The notes: generated by a model from the letters alone, not told the origin. A stretch of 64,000 nt of DNA from Burkholderia sp. Bp9143 (GCF_003853645.1 NZ_QTPO01000001.1:124001-188000), one strand, 5' to 3'. Positions 55,931-64,000 are shown, numbered from the stretch's first letter. Program-made: numbers and translations.

Positions 55931-58756
55931 ATGATGATGCGGAACCGGAATACCTCCTTCCTGTTCGGAGGCAATGCTTCTTATGTCGAGGAGCAATACG
56001 AGGCGTACCTCGCGGACCCAAACACTGTGGCGGCCGAGTGGCGCGATTATTTCGACGCGTTGCAGGGCGTCCCGGCGGCTGACGGATCGGGTGCCGGCGA
56101 CGTTGCGCACGCACCCGTCGTGTCTCGTTTCGTCGAGTTGGCCAAGAAGGCGCGCACTGGCGGGCGTTCGGAAAGCGAGGTACTCGGTTTCGCCCGGAAG
56201 CAGGTAGCCGTGCAGGCCTTGATTTCGGCCTATCGCATGGTAGGCACCCGCAATGCGCATCTGGACCCGCTGCGCTGGACGGCGCCAGTGCCCGTGCCCG
56301 AATTGAACCCGATTTACTACGATCTGTCCCAGGCGGACCTGAACACGACGTTCAGCATGTCGGGCACGCATTTCCCGGACGAAGACGCGACGCTCGGCGA
56401 TCTGGTGCAGGCGCTGACGGAGACATATTGCGGCACGCTGGGCGCCGAGTTCATGCATCTGGCCGATCCGCAGCAGCGCGACTGGTGGCCCATGCGTCTC
56501 GAGTCGTCGCGTTCGAGCGCGCGCCTGGATCGCGGTGACAAGCTGCACATCCTCGAGCGGTTGACGGCCGCCGAAGGCCTCGAGAAATACCTGCATGCGC
56601 GCTATGTCGGTCAGAAGCGCTTTTCGCTCGAGGGGGGCGAGTCGCTCATCGTCCTGCTGGATGAACTGGTTGCATATGGTGCGACGAGGGGCGTCAAGAG
56701 CTCGATTCTCGGCATGGCGCACCGTGGACGCCTGAACGTTCTCGTCAATATCGTCGGGAAGCCGCCGGCTGCGCTGTTCGACGAGTTCGAGGGAAAAACC
56801 GCGAACCTTCTTCCGGCGGGCGACGTCAAGTATCACAAGGGCTTTACCGGCCTGCTCCCGACGGCAACCGGGCCGGCGGAGGTCACGCTTGCGTTCAATC
56901 CGTCGCACCTGGAAATCGTGAACCCGGTGGTCCAGGGTATCGCGCGTGCGCGCGCCGAAGTATTGGGGCAAGGTGCGAGTGCGGTCCTGCCGGTGGAGAT
57001 TCACGGCGACGCCGCGATTTCGGGGCAGGGCATCGTCATGGAGACGATGAACCTGTCGAATACCCGCGGCTACGGCACGGGCGGCACGATACATGTGGTG
57101 GTGAACAACCAGGTTGGCTTCACCACGTCGGACCCGCGGGATGTCCGGTCGTCGTTCTATTGCACCGACATTGCCAAGATGATCGAGGCGCCGATCCTGC
57201 ACGTCAATGGCGACGACCCCGAGGCGGTCGTTGCCGCAACACGCCTGGCAATCGATTTTCGTGCGACGTTCGGCAAGAGCGTCGTGATCGAGCTGGTCTG
57301 CTTCCGCCGCCATGGCCACCAGGAACAGGACACGCCGAACATCACGCAACCGTTGATGTATCGCTCCATCGCGGGCCACCCTGGTGTCCGCGCGCTCTAT
57401 GCAAGGAAACTGGTGGACGCGGGGATTCTGACGGCGGAAGACGTCGAGAAGTATGTCCATGACTACCGTGAGCGTCTCGACGCCGCGCAAACCGCCGAAG
57501 CGAGGAAGCCGGCCTATCAAGCGAACGAAGAAGTGAGCTGGCCGCAACTGCTCGATGGAAACGTCGGCCGCATCTATTACGCGCCGCCCTTGCCGGACCT
57601 CGTTCATCGACTTGCACGCAACATCACGCGCATTCCCGAGCAGTACGCGCTGCATCCGCTGGTTGGAAAAGTGATGACTGCACGTCGCGAGATGGCGGAA
57701 GGCAAGCGTCCGCTGGATTGGGGGATGGCCGAGCATCTGGCCTTTGCGTCGCTTCTCGCCGCTGGCATCGACGTGCGTCTGAGCGGGCAGGACAGTGAAC
57801 GTGGCACGTTCAGCCATCGCCACGCGGTGCTCCATGATCAGAAACGGTCGATTCGGGCGGAAGGCACCTACGTCCCGTTGCATCATGTGTCGGATGACCA
57901 AGGACGATTTTCGGTCACCAACTCGGTGCTGTCGGAGGCTGCGGTTCTGGGCTTCGAGTACGGATACTCGGTTGTTCGACAGAACGCGCTCGTATTGTGG
58001 GAAGCACAGTTCGGCGACTTCGCGAACGGCGCGCAGGTCGTGATCGACAACTTCCTGTCCGCGGGGGCTGCAAAGTGGGGGCAACAAAGCGGCGTAACGA
58101 TGCTGCTTCCGCACGGTCAGGAGGGGGAGGGGCCGGAGCACGCGTCCGCGCGCCTCGAGCGCTATTTGCAACTGTGTGCACAGAACAACATGCGGGTGGT
58201 TCAGCCTACGACGCCGGCCCAGATCTTCCACCTGCTGCGGATGCAGGCCGTGCTGCATGATCGCGTCCCGCTGGTCGTGATGACGCCCAAGTCGCTTCTG
58301 CGCCATCCGGAGGCCGTCAGCAGCCTGGACGATCTCGCCAAGGGCCGATTCAACGAGATTCTGGCTGAAGCACCTACGGCCGAAGCGGCGTCCAAGGTCG
58401 ACCGGGTCATCCTGTGTTCGGGCAAGGTCTATTACGAACTTCTGGAGCGCCGGCGCAACGCGCAAAAGGACAATATCGCGTTGATCCGCGTTGAGCAGTT
58501 GTATCCGTTTCCCGTGACGCAGATCCGTTCGGCGCTGGCGCACTATCCGAATCTGAAGTGTGTTGTCTGGTGTCAGGAAGAGTCGAAAAACCAGGGTTCG
58601 TGGAATTTTGTGCTGGAACAACTGCTGGACATCGTGAAGGCGCCTGTCACGCTGCGCTATATCGGACCCGAGGCAACGGCATCGACCGCACCCGGCTACA
58701 AGTCGATGCACATCGCGCGCCAGGAGAAATTCCTGCACGCGGCGATTGACGAGTAA
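55931..58756 (+). CDS. sucA: 2-oxoglutarate dehydrogenase E1-type ThDP enzyme, orphan copy
   Basis: The 941-residue protein spans a full SucA-type E1, which decarboxylates 2-oxoglutarate and transfers the succinyl group to E2 lipoate. The N-terminal E2-contact motif FLFGGNASYVEEQYEAYLAD is present. GMAHRGRLNVLVNIVGKPPA, SHLEIVNPVVQG, ThDP/Mg motif GDAAISGQGIVMETMNLSNT with NNQVGF, FRRHGHQEQDTPN and the C-terminal LWEAQFGDFANGAQVVIDNF follow. Catalytic histidines are present. No sucB or lpd follows, so this is not the housekeeping odhAB-lpd operon but an additional copy, acting either with the housekeeping E2/E3 or alone as decarboxylase/carboligase. The start at 55931 has GAGGACAAAG upstream; 55904 is an alternative. 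Confidence 0.9.
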   Translation: MMMRNRNTSFLFGGNASYVEEQYEAYLADPNTVAAEWRDYFDALQGVPAADGSGAGDVAHAPVVSRFVELAKKARTGGRSESEVLGFARKQVAVQALISAYRMVGTRNAHLDPLRWTAPVPVPELNPIYYDLSQADLNTTFSMSGTHFPDEDATLGDLVQALTETYCGTLGAEFMHLADPQQRDWWPMRLESSRSSARLDRGDKLHILERLTAAEGLEKYLHARYVGQKRFSLEGGESLIVLLDELVAYGATRGVKSSILGMAHRGRLNVLVNIVGKPPAALFDEFEGKTANLLPAGDVKYHKGFTGLLPTATGPAEVTLAFNPSHLEIVNPVVQGIARARAEVLGQGASAVLPVEIHGDAAISGQGIVMETMNLSNTRGYGTGGTIHVVVNNQVGFTTSDPRDVRSSFYCTDIAKMIEAPILHVNGDDPEAVVAATRLAIDFRATFGKSVVIELVCFRRHGHQEQDTPNITQPLMYRSIAGHPGVRALYARKLVDAGILTAEDVEKYVHDYRERLDAAQTAEARKPAYQANEEVSWPQLLDGNVGRIYYAPPLPDLVHRLARNITRIPEQYALHPLVGKVMTARREMAEGKRPLDWGMAEHLAFASLLAAGIDVRLSGQDSERGTFSHRHAVLHDQKRSIRAEGTYVPLHHVSDDQGRFSVTNSVLSEAAVLGFEYGYSVVRQNALVLWEAQFGDFANGAQVVIDNFLSAGAAKWGQQSGVTMLLPHGQEGEGPEHASARLERYLQLCAQNNMRVVQPTTPAQIFHLLRMQAVLHDRVPLVVMTPKSLLRHPEAVSSLDDLAKGRFNEILAEAPTAEAASKVDRVILCSGKVYYELLERRRNAQKDNIALIRVEQLYPFPVTQIRSALAHYPNLKCVVWCQEESKNQGSWNFVLEQLLDIVKAPVTLRYIGPEATASTAPGYKSMHIARQEKFLHAAIDE

Positions 58757-58874
58757 GGGCGCAGCCGGGGGAGTCGGAGGCGATGGCCGCACCGCCGACC
58801 GTTACCCATGTCGGGTCGTTATTGAGGACCGGACAAAATCGGGTGCGAGGCGATTTCATTCGAGGGAAGTGTTG

Positions 58875-59816
58875 ATGGACACGCTGCAAATGATGCGGAT
58901 CTTTGTCGGCATTGCGGAAGAGGGCAGCTTCACCAGCGCCGCTCGGCGCCAGGACATCACCACCGCGCATGCATCGAGATCGATCGCGCAGCTGGAGACG
59001 CACTTGCGCACGCGCCTGCTCAACCGCAGCACGCGTCGCATCGCGCTGACCGAGGCGGGGCAGCGATATCTGGAGCGATGCGAGCGGATTCTCGCGTACA
59101 TCGACGAGGCCGAAGCGGAGGCCGCGGATGCCCAGGCCCGGCCGTCCGGCAAGCTGCATGTGCACGCGACGACGGGCTTCGGCCAGGCGTACGTCGTGCC
59201 GGCAGTCGTGCGCTATCGGGCACGCAATCCTTCGGTATCCGTCGAGCTGACGTTGTCGCATCACGTGCCCGATCTGCTCGACGAGGGTTACGACGTGTCA
59301 TTGCAATTGAGTTCGGCGGATCTGCCCGACTCGGGCCTCGTGTCGCATCGGCTCGGCACCGTACACAGCGTGCTGTGCGCGGCGCCCGCCTACCTGAGCG
59401 CACACGGCACGCCGCGCACGGTGCCGGAGCTCGACGGGCACGCGTGCCTGCAGATCGTCACGTCCGTGTTTCCGTGCGATCGCTGGCATCTGGACGGCCC
59501 CAATGGCCGGGAAACGTTCAAGCTGCCGCCGGCGGACTTTCAGGTCAACGTGCCGGATGCGCTCGGTGCTGCGTTGCGGGATGGCATCGGAATCGGCGCG
59601 CTTCCGTTGTCGACGGCTTTGCCGGCGCTTCGCAGCGGCGTGCTGGCGCGCGTGTTGCCCGAATATCAGTTACAGACACTGACGGCCTACGTGCTGTACC
59701 CGTCGCGCCAATACCTCGACGCGAAGATCAGGACGTTCGTCGATTTCCTCCGGGAATACGTTCCGGAAGCGCTGGATGCCGACAAGGTGGCGCTGTGCGA
59801 GTCCGGCGGGCCGTGA
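58875..59816 (+). CDS. LysR-family regulator downstream of the orphan E1 gene
   Basis: The 313-residue LysR protein has a winged helix (MRIFVGIAEEGSFTSAARRQ, TTAHASRSIAQLETHLRTRL, LNRSTRRIALTEAGQRYLER) and an effector domain (GKLHVHATTGFGQAYVVPAV, DEGYDVSLQLSSADLPDSGL). The start at 58875 gives the standard N-terminus; GAGGGAAG lies about 6 bases upstream. It is 118 bases after the E1 gene and in the same direction, so it may be co-transcribed with it, and it precedes the MarR-controlled pump. What it regulates is not clear. Confidence 0.92.
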   Translation: MDTLQMMRIFVGIAEEGSFTSAARRQDITTAHASRSIAQLETHLRTRLLNRSTRRIALTEAGQRYLERCERILAYIDEAEAEAADAQARPSGKLHVHATTGFGQAYVVPAVVRYRARNPSVSVELTLSHHVPDLLDEGYDVSLQLSSADLPDSGLVSHRLGTVHSVLCAAPAYLSAHGTPRTVPELDGHACLQIVTSVFPCDRWHLDGPNGRETFKLPPADFQVNVPDALGAALRDGIGIGALPLSTALPALRSGVLARVLPEYQLQTLTAYVLYPSRQYLDAKIRTFVDFLREYVPEALDADKVALCESGGP

Positions 59817-59919
59817 CCCGGCCCTCGGAAAGGCAGAAACCGGAACGGAAATCCCGTCAGTGCCGCTTCTGGGGCTGCATCGTCGCGACTGCTTCGCGCC
59901 CCTTTAAAAATTCTTGAAC

Positions 59920-59939
59920 ATATCTGCAATGTCAGATAT
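59920..59939. promoter_or_regulatory. MarR operator upstream of marR gene 1
   Basis: ATATCTG (59920-59926) and CAGATAT (59933-59939) form perfect 7-bp inverted arms with a 6-bp spacer, 29-48 bases before the MarR start. The same core returns before the MFS gene at 60423-60446. Autoregulation by the MarR protein is the expected arrangement. Confidence 0.72.
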
Positions 59940-59967
59940 CTTGCATGTCAGAAAATGGAGGTGGCCG

Positions 59968-60405
59968 ATGACCGACCCGGTCAACGAAGTATCCGAGCGA
60001 ACCCAACCTTTCCTCATCGCCCTCGGCAAGGCCTGCAACAGGGTGACTGCGGAACTGGACGCGGGGCTCCAGGAAGTCGGAATCAATGCGCGGCAACTGG
60101 GCATTCTGCTGGCGCTGGCTTACGACGATGCGCGGTCGCCGGCCGCGCTGGCGAAGTTGGTTGGCGTCGACCCCGGCCGCATGACCCGGTTGCTGGACGT
60201 GCTGAAAAGTCGCGGCCTGCTGGAACGCGACCGCAGCGACAAGGATCGACGCGTGGTCGACGTTTCGTTGACGCAAGAAGGGTGGGAAACCATCGCCCGA
60301 AGCGCGCAAGTCATCCCCGAGATACGGAGACGGCGGCTCGCGCACTTTACGCAATCCGACCTCGATGCGTTGAGCGTGCTCGTCCGCAAATTGCTCGATG
60401 GCTGA
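59968..60405 (+). CDS. MarR-family regulator 1 of pump 3
   Basis: The 145-residue MarR protein has dimerisation helices at both ends and a central winged helix: NARQLGILLALAYDDARSPA, LAKLVGVDPGRMTRLLDVLK, SRGLLERDRSDKDRRVVDVS (wing with DxRxxxV) and LTQEGWETIARSAQVI. MarR proteins usually repress an adjacent pump until a phenolic or similar ligand binds. It starts at 59968 after GGAGGTGG. It lies between two palindromic operators and directly before the MFS gene. A close paralogue (62163) follows that MFS gene, with the same length and wing sequence. Confidence 0.93.
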   Translation: MTDPVNEVSERTQPFLIALGKACNRVTAELDAGLQEVGINARQLGILLALAYDDARSPAALAKLVGVDPGRMTRLLDVLKSRGLLERDRSDKDRRVVDVSLTQEGWETIARSAQVIPEIRRRRLAHFTQSDLDALSVLVRKLLDG

Positions 60406-60422
60406 CGCGAAATTTTTTATCC

Positions 60423-60446
60423 AAATATCTGACATATCAGATATTT
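60423..60446. promoter_or_regulatory. Perfect MarR-type palindrome before the MFS gene
   Basis: AAATATCTGA (60423-60432), CATA, and TCAGATATTT (60437-60446) form perfect 10-bp inverted arms, 45-68 bases before the MFS start. It contains the same ATATCTG core as the operator at 59920-59939. Confidence 0.78.
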
Positions 60447-60490
60447 CCACCCCATGACAGGCAGTTCGATTTCAGACTAAAGGATGCAAC

Positions 60491-62053
60491 ATGAATTCGT
60501 CGCCCCAACCTCGTGCGCCGGCGCCGCTGACCGGCATCAGGTTCGCACTCGGCACGTTCGCCGTGGCGCTCGCCACCTTCATGAATGTGCTGGATTCGTC
60601 GATCGCGAACGTCGCGATTCCGACGCTCTCCGGCAACCTCGGCGTGTCGATCGACGAAGGGACGTGGGTCATCACGCTGTTCGCCGCGGCCAACGCGGTG
60701 TCGATTCCGCTGACCGGGTGGCTCACGCAGCGGGTGGGGCAAGTGAAGCTGTTCGTTTGGGCGATTCTGCTGTTCGTGCTGTCGTCCGCGGCGTGCGGGC
60801 TTGCACCGAACCTGCTCGTGCTGCTCGCCGCGCGAGTCGTGCAAGGCGCGGTGGCGGGGCCGCTGGTGCCGCTGTCACAGGCGCTGCTGCTGGCATCCTT
60901 TCCAAAGGACAAGAACTCCAGCGCGCTGTCGCTGTGGGCGATGACCGCGACGGTCGGGCCGATCGCCGGGCCGGCGCTGGGCGGCTGGATCACCGACAGC
61001 TACAGCTGGTCGTGGATCTTCTACATCAACGTGCCGGTCGGCCTGTTCGCCGCCGGCACGGTCTGGGCGATCTACCGGGATCGCGATACACCCGCGCGCA
61101 AGCTTCCGATCGACAAGGTGGGGCTGATCTCGCTGATCGCATGGGTCGCGTCGCTGCAGATCATGCTTGACAAGGGCAAGGACCTCGACTGGTTCAATTC
61201 GCCGGTGATCTGGGCGCTGACCATCATGGCGGCAATCAGCTTCGTGTTCTTCCTGATCTGGGAGTTCACCGAGGCAAAGCCGATCGTCGACCTGCGACTT
61301 TTCGCCGGGCGCAACTTCCTCGGCGGCACGGTCGCGATATCGGTCGCTTACGCGATCTTCTTCGCGAACCTGGTGATCCTGCCGCAGTGGATCCAGGGTT
61401 TTCTCGGCTACCGCGCGGTGGATGCGGGGCTCGTGACGGCGCCGCTGGGCATCTTCGCGGTGATCCTGGCTCCCGTGATGGGCAAGATCATGCCGCGCTC
61501 CGATATGCGGGTGCTCGCCACGCTGGCCTTCGTTGGCTTCGCGGGCGTGTTTTTCATGCGCTCGAACTATACGACCGGCGTCGACGCGTGGACGCTGGTG
61601 CTGCCGACGTTGCTGCAAGGCATTCCCACCGCGCTCTTCTTCACGCCGCTCACGGGCATCATCCTGTCGGGGCTTCCGCCCGAGAAGATTCCGGCGGCGG
61701 CCGGCCTGTCCAACTTCGTGCGCATTTTCGCCGGCGCGGTCGGGACGTCGCTGTTGAGCACCGGCTGGAACGACCGGACGATCCTCCATCATGCGCGGCT
61801 CGCCGAGCAAACGGACGTGGGCAACCCGACCTACGTCGCCGGCATCGCGAATCTGCAGACGGCGCTCGGCGCCGGTACCGCCAAGGCGGCAGCCTTCTTC
61901 GAGGCGTCGCTCAACGCACAAGCGACCATGCTTGGCCTGAACGACATCTTCTGGATATCGGGCGTGATCTTTGTCGTGATCGTCCCGCTGATCTGGGTGA
62001 CCAAGCCAGGCAAGGGCGCTGGCGCGGGTGCCGCGGGTGCCGGCGGCCACTGA
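60491..62053 (+). CDS. EmrB-like MFS drug exporter, DHA2 family (pump 3)
   Basis: The 520-residue transporter has 14 helices and textbook DHA2 motifs: MNVLDSSIANVAIPTLSGNL (motif D1), LTGWLTQRVGQVKLFVWAIL (motif A), VLLAARVVQGAVAGPLVPLS (motif B) and ATVGPIAGPALGGWITDSYS (motif C). The C-terminus ends in a cytoplasmic glycine/alanine-rich tail. It follows the operator palindrome, is followed by a second MarR gene and then an outer-membrane NodT gene. An EmrA-type adaptor is not seen in the window and may lie just beyond its end. Confidence 0.93.
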   Translation: MNSSPQPRAPAPLTGIRFALGTFAVALATFMNVLDSSIANVAIPTLSGNLGVSIDEGTWVITLFAAANAVSIPLTGWLTQRVGQVKLFVWAILLFVLSSAACGLAPNLLVLLAARVVQGAVAGPLVPLSQALLLASFPKDKNSSALSLWAMTATVGPIAGPALGGWITDSYSWSWIFYINVPVGLFAAGTVWAIYRDRDTPARKLPIDKVGLISLIAWVASLQIMLDKGKDLDWFNSPVIWALTIMAAISFVFFLIWEFTEAKPIVDLRLFAGRNFLGGTVAISVAYAIFFANLVILPQWIQGFLGYRAVDAGLVTAPLGIFAVILAPVMGKIMPRSDMRVLATLAFVGFAGVFFMRSNYTTGVDAWTLVLPTLLQGIPTALFFTPLTGIILSGLPPEKIPAAAGLSNFVRIFAGAVGTSLLSTGWNDRTILHHARLAEQTDVGNPTYVAGIANLQTALGAGTAKAAAFFEASLNAQATMLGLNDIFWISGVIFVVIVPLIWVTKPGKGAGAGAAGAGGH

Positions 62054-62162
62054 CCGACGCGAATCCGGGCAACGCGACACACCGGGCGTGGTATTCGGAA
62101 ATCCTGCTTGACAAACTCTGACATTGCAGTCATTGTCTGAATCAACCACATAGGACGGCACC

Positions 62163-62600
62163 ATGGACCATTACACGATCAAAGGCTTCACGCTCACGCA
62201 TAGCGTCGGATTCATGCTGAGCAAGGCGCGCAACCTGATCGTTGCCGAAATGGACGCGGCGCTCAAGGACCTCGACATCACCAGCCAGCAAATGGGCATT
62301 CTGCTGTCGATGCGGAGCGGCATGGCCGCCACGCCGTTCGAGCTATCGAAGCTGCTCGGGATCGACACGGGCCTGATGACGCGCATGCTGGACAAGCTGG
62401 AAGCGAAGGGATTGCTGGAACGTTCCCGCGACGCGGACGACCGCCGCGTGGTCAATCTCACGTTGACGAAGAAGGGCGAGGAAGTCGCGGCCCGGATTCC
62501 GGAAGTCGCGCCGCATGTGTTGAACGCCCGGCTGCGCAACTTCACGAAGGCCGAGTTCGCAGAGCTGTCTCGCTTGCTTCACAAGTTCATCGGCGAGTGA
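62163..62600 (+). CDS. MarR-family regulator 2 of pump 3
   Basis: The 145-residue MarR protein has TSQQMGILLSMRSGMAATPF, LSKLLGIDTGLMTRMLDKLE, AKGLLERSRDADDRRVVNLT and a C-terminal dimerisation helix (FAELSRLLHKFIGE). It is about as long as, and clearly paralogous to, the regulator at 59968. It starts 109 bases after the MFS stop; a TTGACA and a TCTGACATTG element lie in the gap, so it probably has its own promoter. A terminator follows and then another operator and the NodT gene. Two MarR proteins for one pump may respond to different ligands or form heterodimers. Confidence 0.93.
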   Translation: MDHYTIKGFTLTHSVGFMLSKARNLIVAEMDAALKDLDITSQQMGILLSMRSGMAATPFELSKLLGIDTGLMTRMLDKLEAKGLLERSRDADDRRVVNLTLTKKGEEVAARIPEVAPHVLNARLRNFTKAEFAELSRLLHKFIGE

Positions 62601-62604
62601 GCGT

Positions 62605-62627
62605 GGCGGGCGTGCCCGCCTTTTTTT
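62605..62627 (+). terminator. Rho-independent terminator after marR gene 2
   Basis: A 7-bp stem GGCGGGC/GCCCGCC with a 2-base loop is followed by seven T, four bases after the stop codon. It separates the MarR gene from the NodT gene, which therefore needs its own promoter. Confidence 0.9.
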
Positions 62628-62637
62628 GAATCATTAA

Positions 62638-62651
62638 TCTGACAGGTCAGA
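62638..62651. promoter_or_regulatory. Short MarR-type palindrome overlapping the NodT leader
   Basis: TCTGAC-AG-GTCAGA (62638-62651) is perfectly symmetric and ends two bases before the NodT start codon. It shares the TCTGA/TCAGA halves of the upstream MarR operators. Its position means that a bound repressor would also cover the ribosome site region. Confidence 0.6.
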
Positions 62652-62653
62652 AA

Positions 62654-64000
62654 ATGAAATCGCAGACAAATGGATCCGACATCGGCGCCCGCGCATTGAA
62701 ACTGGGCGTGTCGGCGATCTTCGTGGCGGTATTGTCGGCATGTGCGAACTATGCGGGCATCCATAGCGACAAGCGGATCGTGGTGCCGCAACAGCTCGAT
62801 ACGGCCCGCAGCCTGCCGGCCGAGCAAGGCCGCTGGCCGGCTGCCGACTGGGCCGACCAGTTCGGCGATGCGCAACTGAAGGCGCTGATCGCCGAGGCGC
62901 TGCGCGGCAGTCCGACGATCGAACAGGCTCGTGCGCGGGTGGCCCAGGCGCAGGCCTTCGCCGAAGCGTCGAACGCGAACACGCTGCCGCGCGTCGACGC
63001 GAGCTACTCGCTGACGCGCCAGCAGTACAGCGGCACGGCGATGATCCCGCCGCCGTATGCCGGTTCCTGGCGGACCGAGAACAAGGGCCTGCTGAGCGCG
63101 TCGTACGACCTCGACCTGTGGGGCAAGAACCGCGAAGCCCTGAGGGCCGCCGTGTCGCAGGCGCAAGCGAGCAAGGCTGACGTTGAATTCGTCACGCTCA
63201 CGTTGAACACCGCAATCGCACGTACCTACAACCAGCTGGCCCGCCTTTACGTGCTGCGCGACATCGCGCAACAGGAAGTCGCGCGCCGCGAGCAGATCGA
63301 TCGCATCACGGCCGGCCGTATCGCGACCGGCCTCGATACGGAGGTGGAGCGCAAGACCGCGCAGGCGAATCTTGCAACGAGCCGCGCCCGTGTCACCGCA
63401 CTCGACGGCAGCATTCTGACCACGCGCTACCAGTTGGCTGCGCTGCTCGGCGCAGGACCGGATCGCGGCCTTGCGATCGAGCGGCCGGCGCTCGGCATTG
63501 GCAACGACGTGCGCCTGCCGGACAACCTGCCGGCTGACCTGGTGAGCCGTCGTCCGGACCTCGTCGCCGCGCGCTGGCGTGTCGACGCGATGACGCACCA
63601 GGTCAAGGAAGCGAAGGCGGAGTTCTATCCGGACATCAACCTGAGCGCCGCGATCGGCCTCGACGCGTTCGGCTTCGGCCGTTTCCTGAGCGCGGCAAGC
63701 CGCACGGCGTCGGCCGGACCGGCGATCCACCTGCCGATCTTCGATGCAGGCGCACTGCGCGCGCAACTGAAAGGGCGCTATGCCGAGTTCGACTACGCGG
63801 TGGCCGCCTACAACCAAACGCTGGTTGGCGCGCTGAGCGACGTTGCGACGCAGCTCGCGCAGATCCGCTCGAGCGACGCGCAACTCGTCGATGCAAACGC
63901 GGCACGGCAGGCCGCACAGGACGCCGATCGGCTGGCGATCACGCAGTACAAGGCCGGCCTGACCAACCAGTTGACCGTGCTCAGTGCCGATGTCACGGCG
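62654..64000 (+). CDS. NodT-family outer-membrane efflux lipoprotein (pump 3), cut by window end
   Basis: The frame is open for 449 codons to the last base and is incomplete at its 3' end. It starts MKSQTNGSDIGARALKLGVS, with a lipoprotein signal ending AVLSACANYAG (Cys about 30). WADQFGDAQLKALIAEALRG, SYDLDLWGKNREALRAAVSQ, LVSRRPDLVAARWRVDAMTH and ITQYKAGLTNQLTVLSADVT follow, the usual outer-membrane-factor order. About 20-40 residues should be missing. It would give the EmrB-like exporter at 60491 its outer-membrane exit; the adaptor gene is expected just beyond the window. No strong ribosome site is seen because the operator palindrome occupies that place. Confidence 0.92.
   Translation, partial: MKSQTNGSDIGARALKLGVSAIFVAVLSACANYAGIHSDKRIVVPQQLDTARSLPAEQGRWPAADWADQFGDAQLKALIAEALRGSPTIEQARARVAQAQAFAEASNANTLPRVDASYSLTRQQYSGTAMIPPPYAGSWRTENKGLLSASYDLDLWGKNREALRAAVSQAQASKADVEFVTLTLNTAIARTYNQLARLYVLRDIAQQEVARREQIDRITAGRIATGLDTEVERKTAQANLATSRARVTALDGSILTTRYQLAALLGAGPDRGLAIERPALGIGNDVRLPDNLPADLVSRRPDLVAARWRVDAMTHQVKEAKAEFYPDINLSAAIGLDAFGFGRFLSAASRTASAGPAIHLPIFDAGALRAQLKGRYAEFDYAVAAYNQTLVGALSDVATQLAQIRSSDAQLVDANAARQAAQDADRLAITQYKAGLTNQLTVLSADVTA

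Noticed and set aside
55805..58792. A minus-strand open frame of 995 codons opposite the E1 gene
   Set aside because: It is the antisense of a complete SucA-type protein in GC-rich DNA; composition is shadow-like and no motif is present.
1..64000. CRISPR arrays, tRNA and rRNA genes, intact insertion sequences
   Set aside because: None was recognised by eye: no regularly spaced direct repeats with spacers, no tRNA cloverleaf that I could support, and no complete transposase frame with flanking inverted repeats.

Overview
The window looks like chromosomal DNA of a Burkholderia species (Burkholderia sensu lato, cepacia-complex-like). It is very GC-rich with strong third-position G/C. It also carries typical lineage genes: an OpcP-type trimeric porin, two DUF4148 small secreted proteins, a BcpO-related WXXGXW-repeat protein, and many NodT-type outer-membrane efflux lipoproteins. 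No rRNA, tRNA, CRISPR array or intact insertion sequence was recognised. The genus call is inference from gene content; no database was searched.

Region 1 (1-8.3 kb) is ordinary and partly decayed. It has an MFS relic, an isochorismatase-family hydrolase, a frameshifted amidohydrolase pseudogene, an NTF2-like secreted protein divergent from an HxlR regulator, the WXXGXW protein, a major porin, rnk, a DUF4148 protein, a CBS-domain protein and ribA.

Region 2 (8.4-29.9 kb) is the most unusual part. After an integrase relic come a YncE-like beta-propeller, two stand-alone copies of a ~120-residue periplasmic sensor-like domain (HPEL...RIG...DxDD, called 'HPEL domain' here), three PstS-like binding proteins (one with a tandem half-domain), a NitT/TauT-type ABC importer, an outer-membrane barrel protein and an OmpR-type two-component system. 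These are followed by a PepSY/flavin/[2Fe-2S] membrane reductase fusion, a TonB-dependent receptor with two more HPEL domains fused to its N-terminus, a secreted protein of unknown function and a second NMT1-like binding protein. Promoter regions in this block share arrays of TTCAG/TTCAT repeats at exact 11-bp spacing, the expected footprint of an OmpR/PhoB-family regulator. The block therefore looks like one regulon for capture, reduction and import of an unidentified ligand.

Region 3 (30.0-38.9 kb) has a second two-component system, an orphan OmpR-family regulator and a complete RND efflux operon. The orphan regulator and the RND operon share an ATGAAAT-N2-ATTTCAT operator. A 24-bp near-repeat lies at 8.90 kb and 39.14 kb and may bracket regions 2 and 3.

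Region 4 (39.2-64 kb) has three EmrAB/NodT-type tripartite MFS pumps with LysR, winged-helix or MarR regulators, two more LysR genes, a DUF4148 paralogue and mug. Interspersed are two thiamine-diphosphate enzymes without partner subunits: an acetolactate synthase catalytic subunit and a 2-oxoglutarate dehydrogenase E1. The last pump operon is bracketed by two MarR genes and by TCTGA/TCAGA palindromes. Its outer-membrane gene runs off the end of the window.
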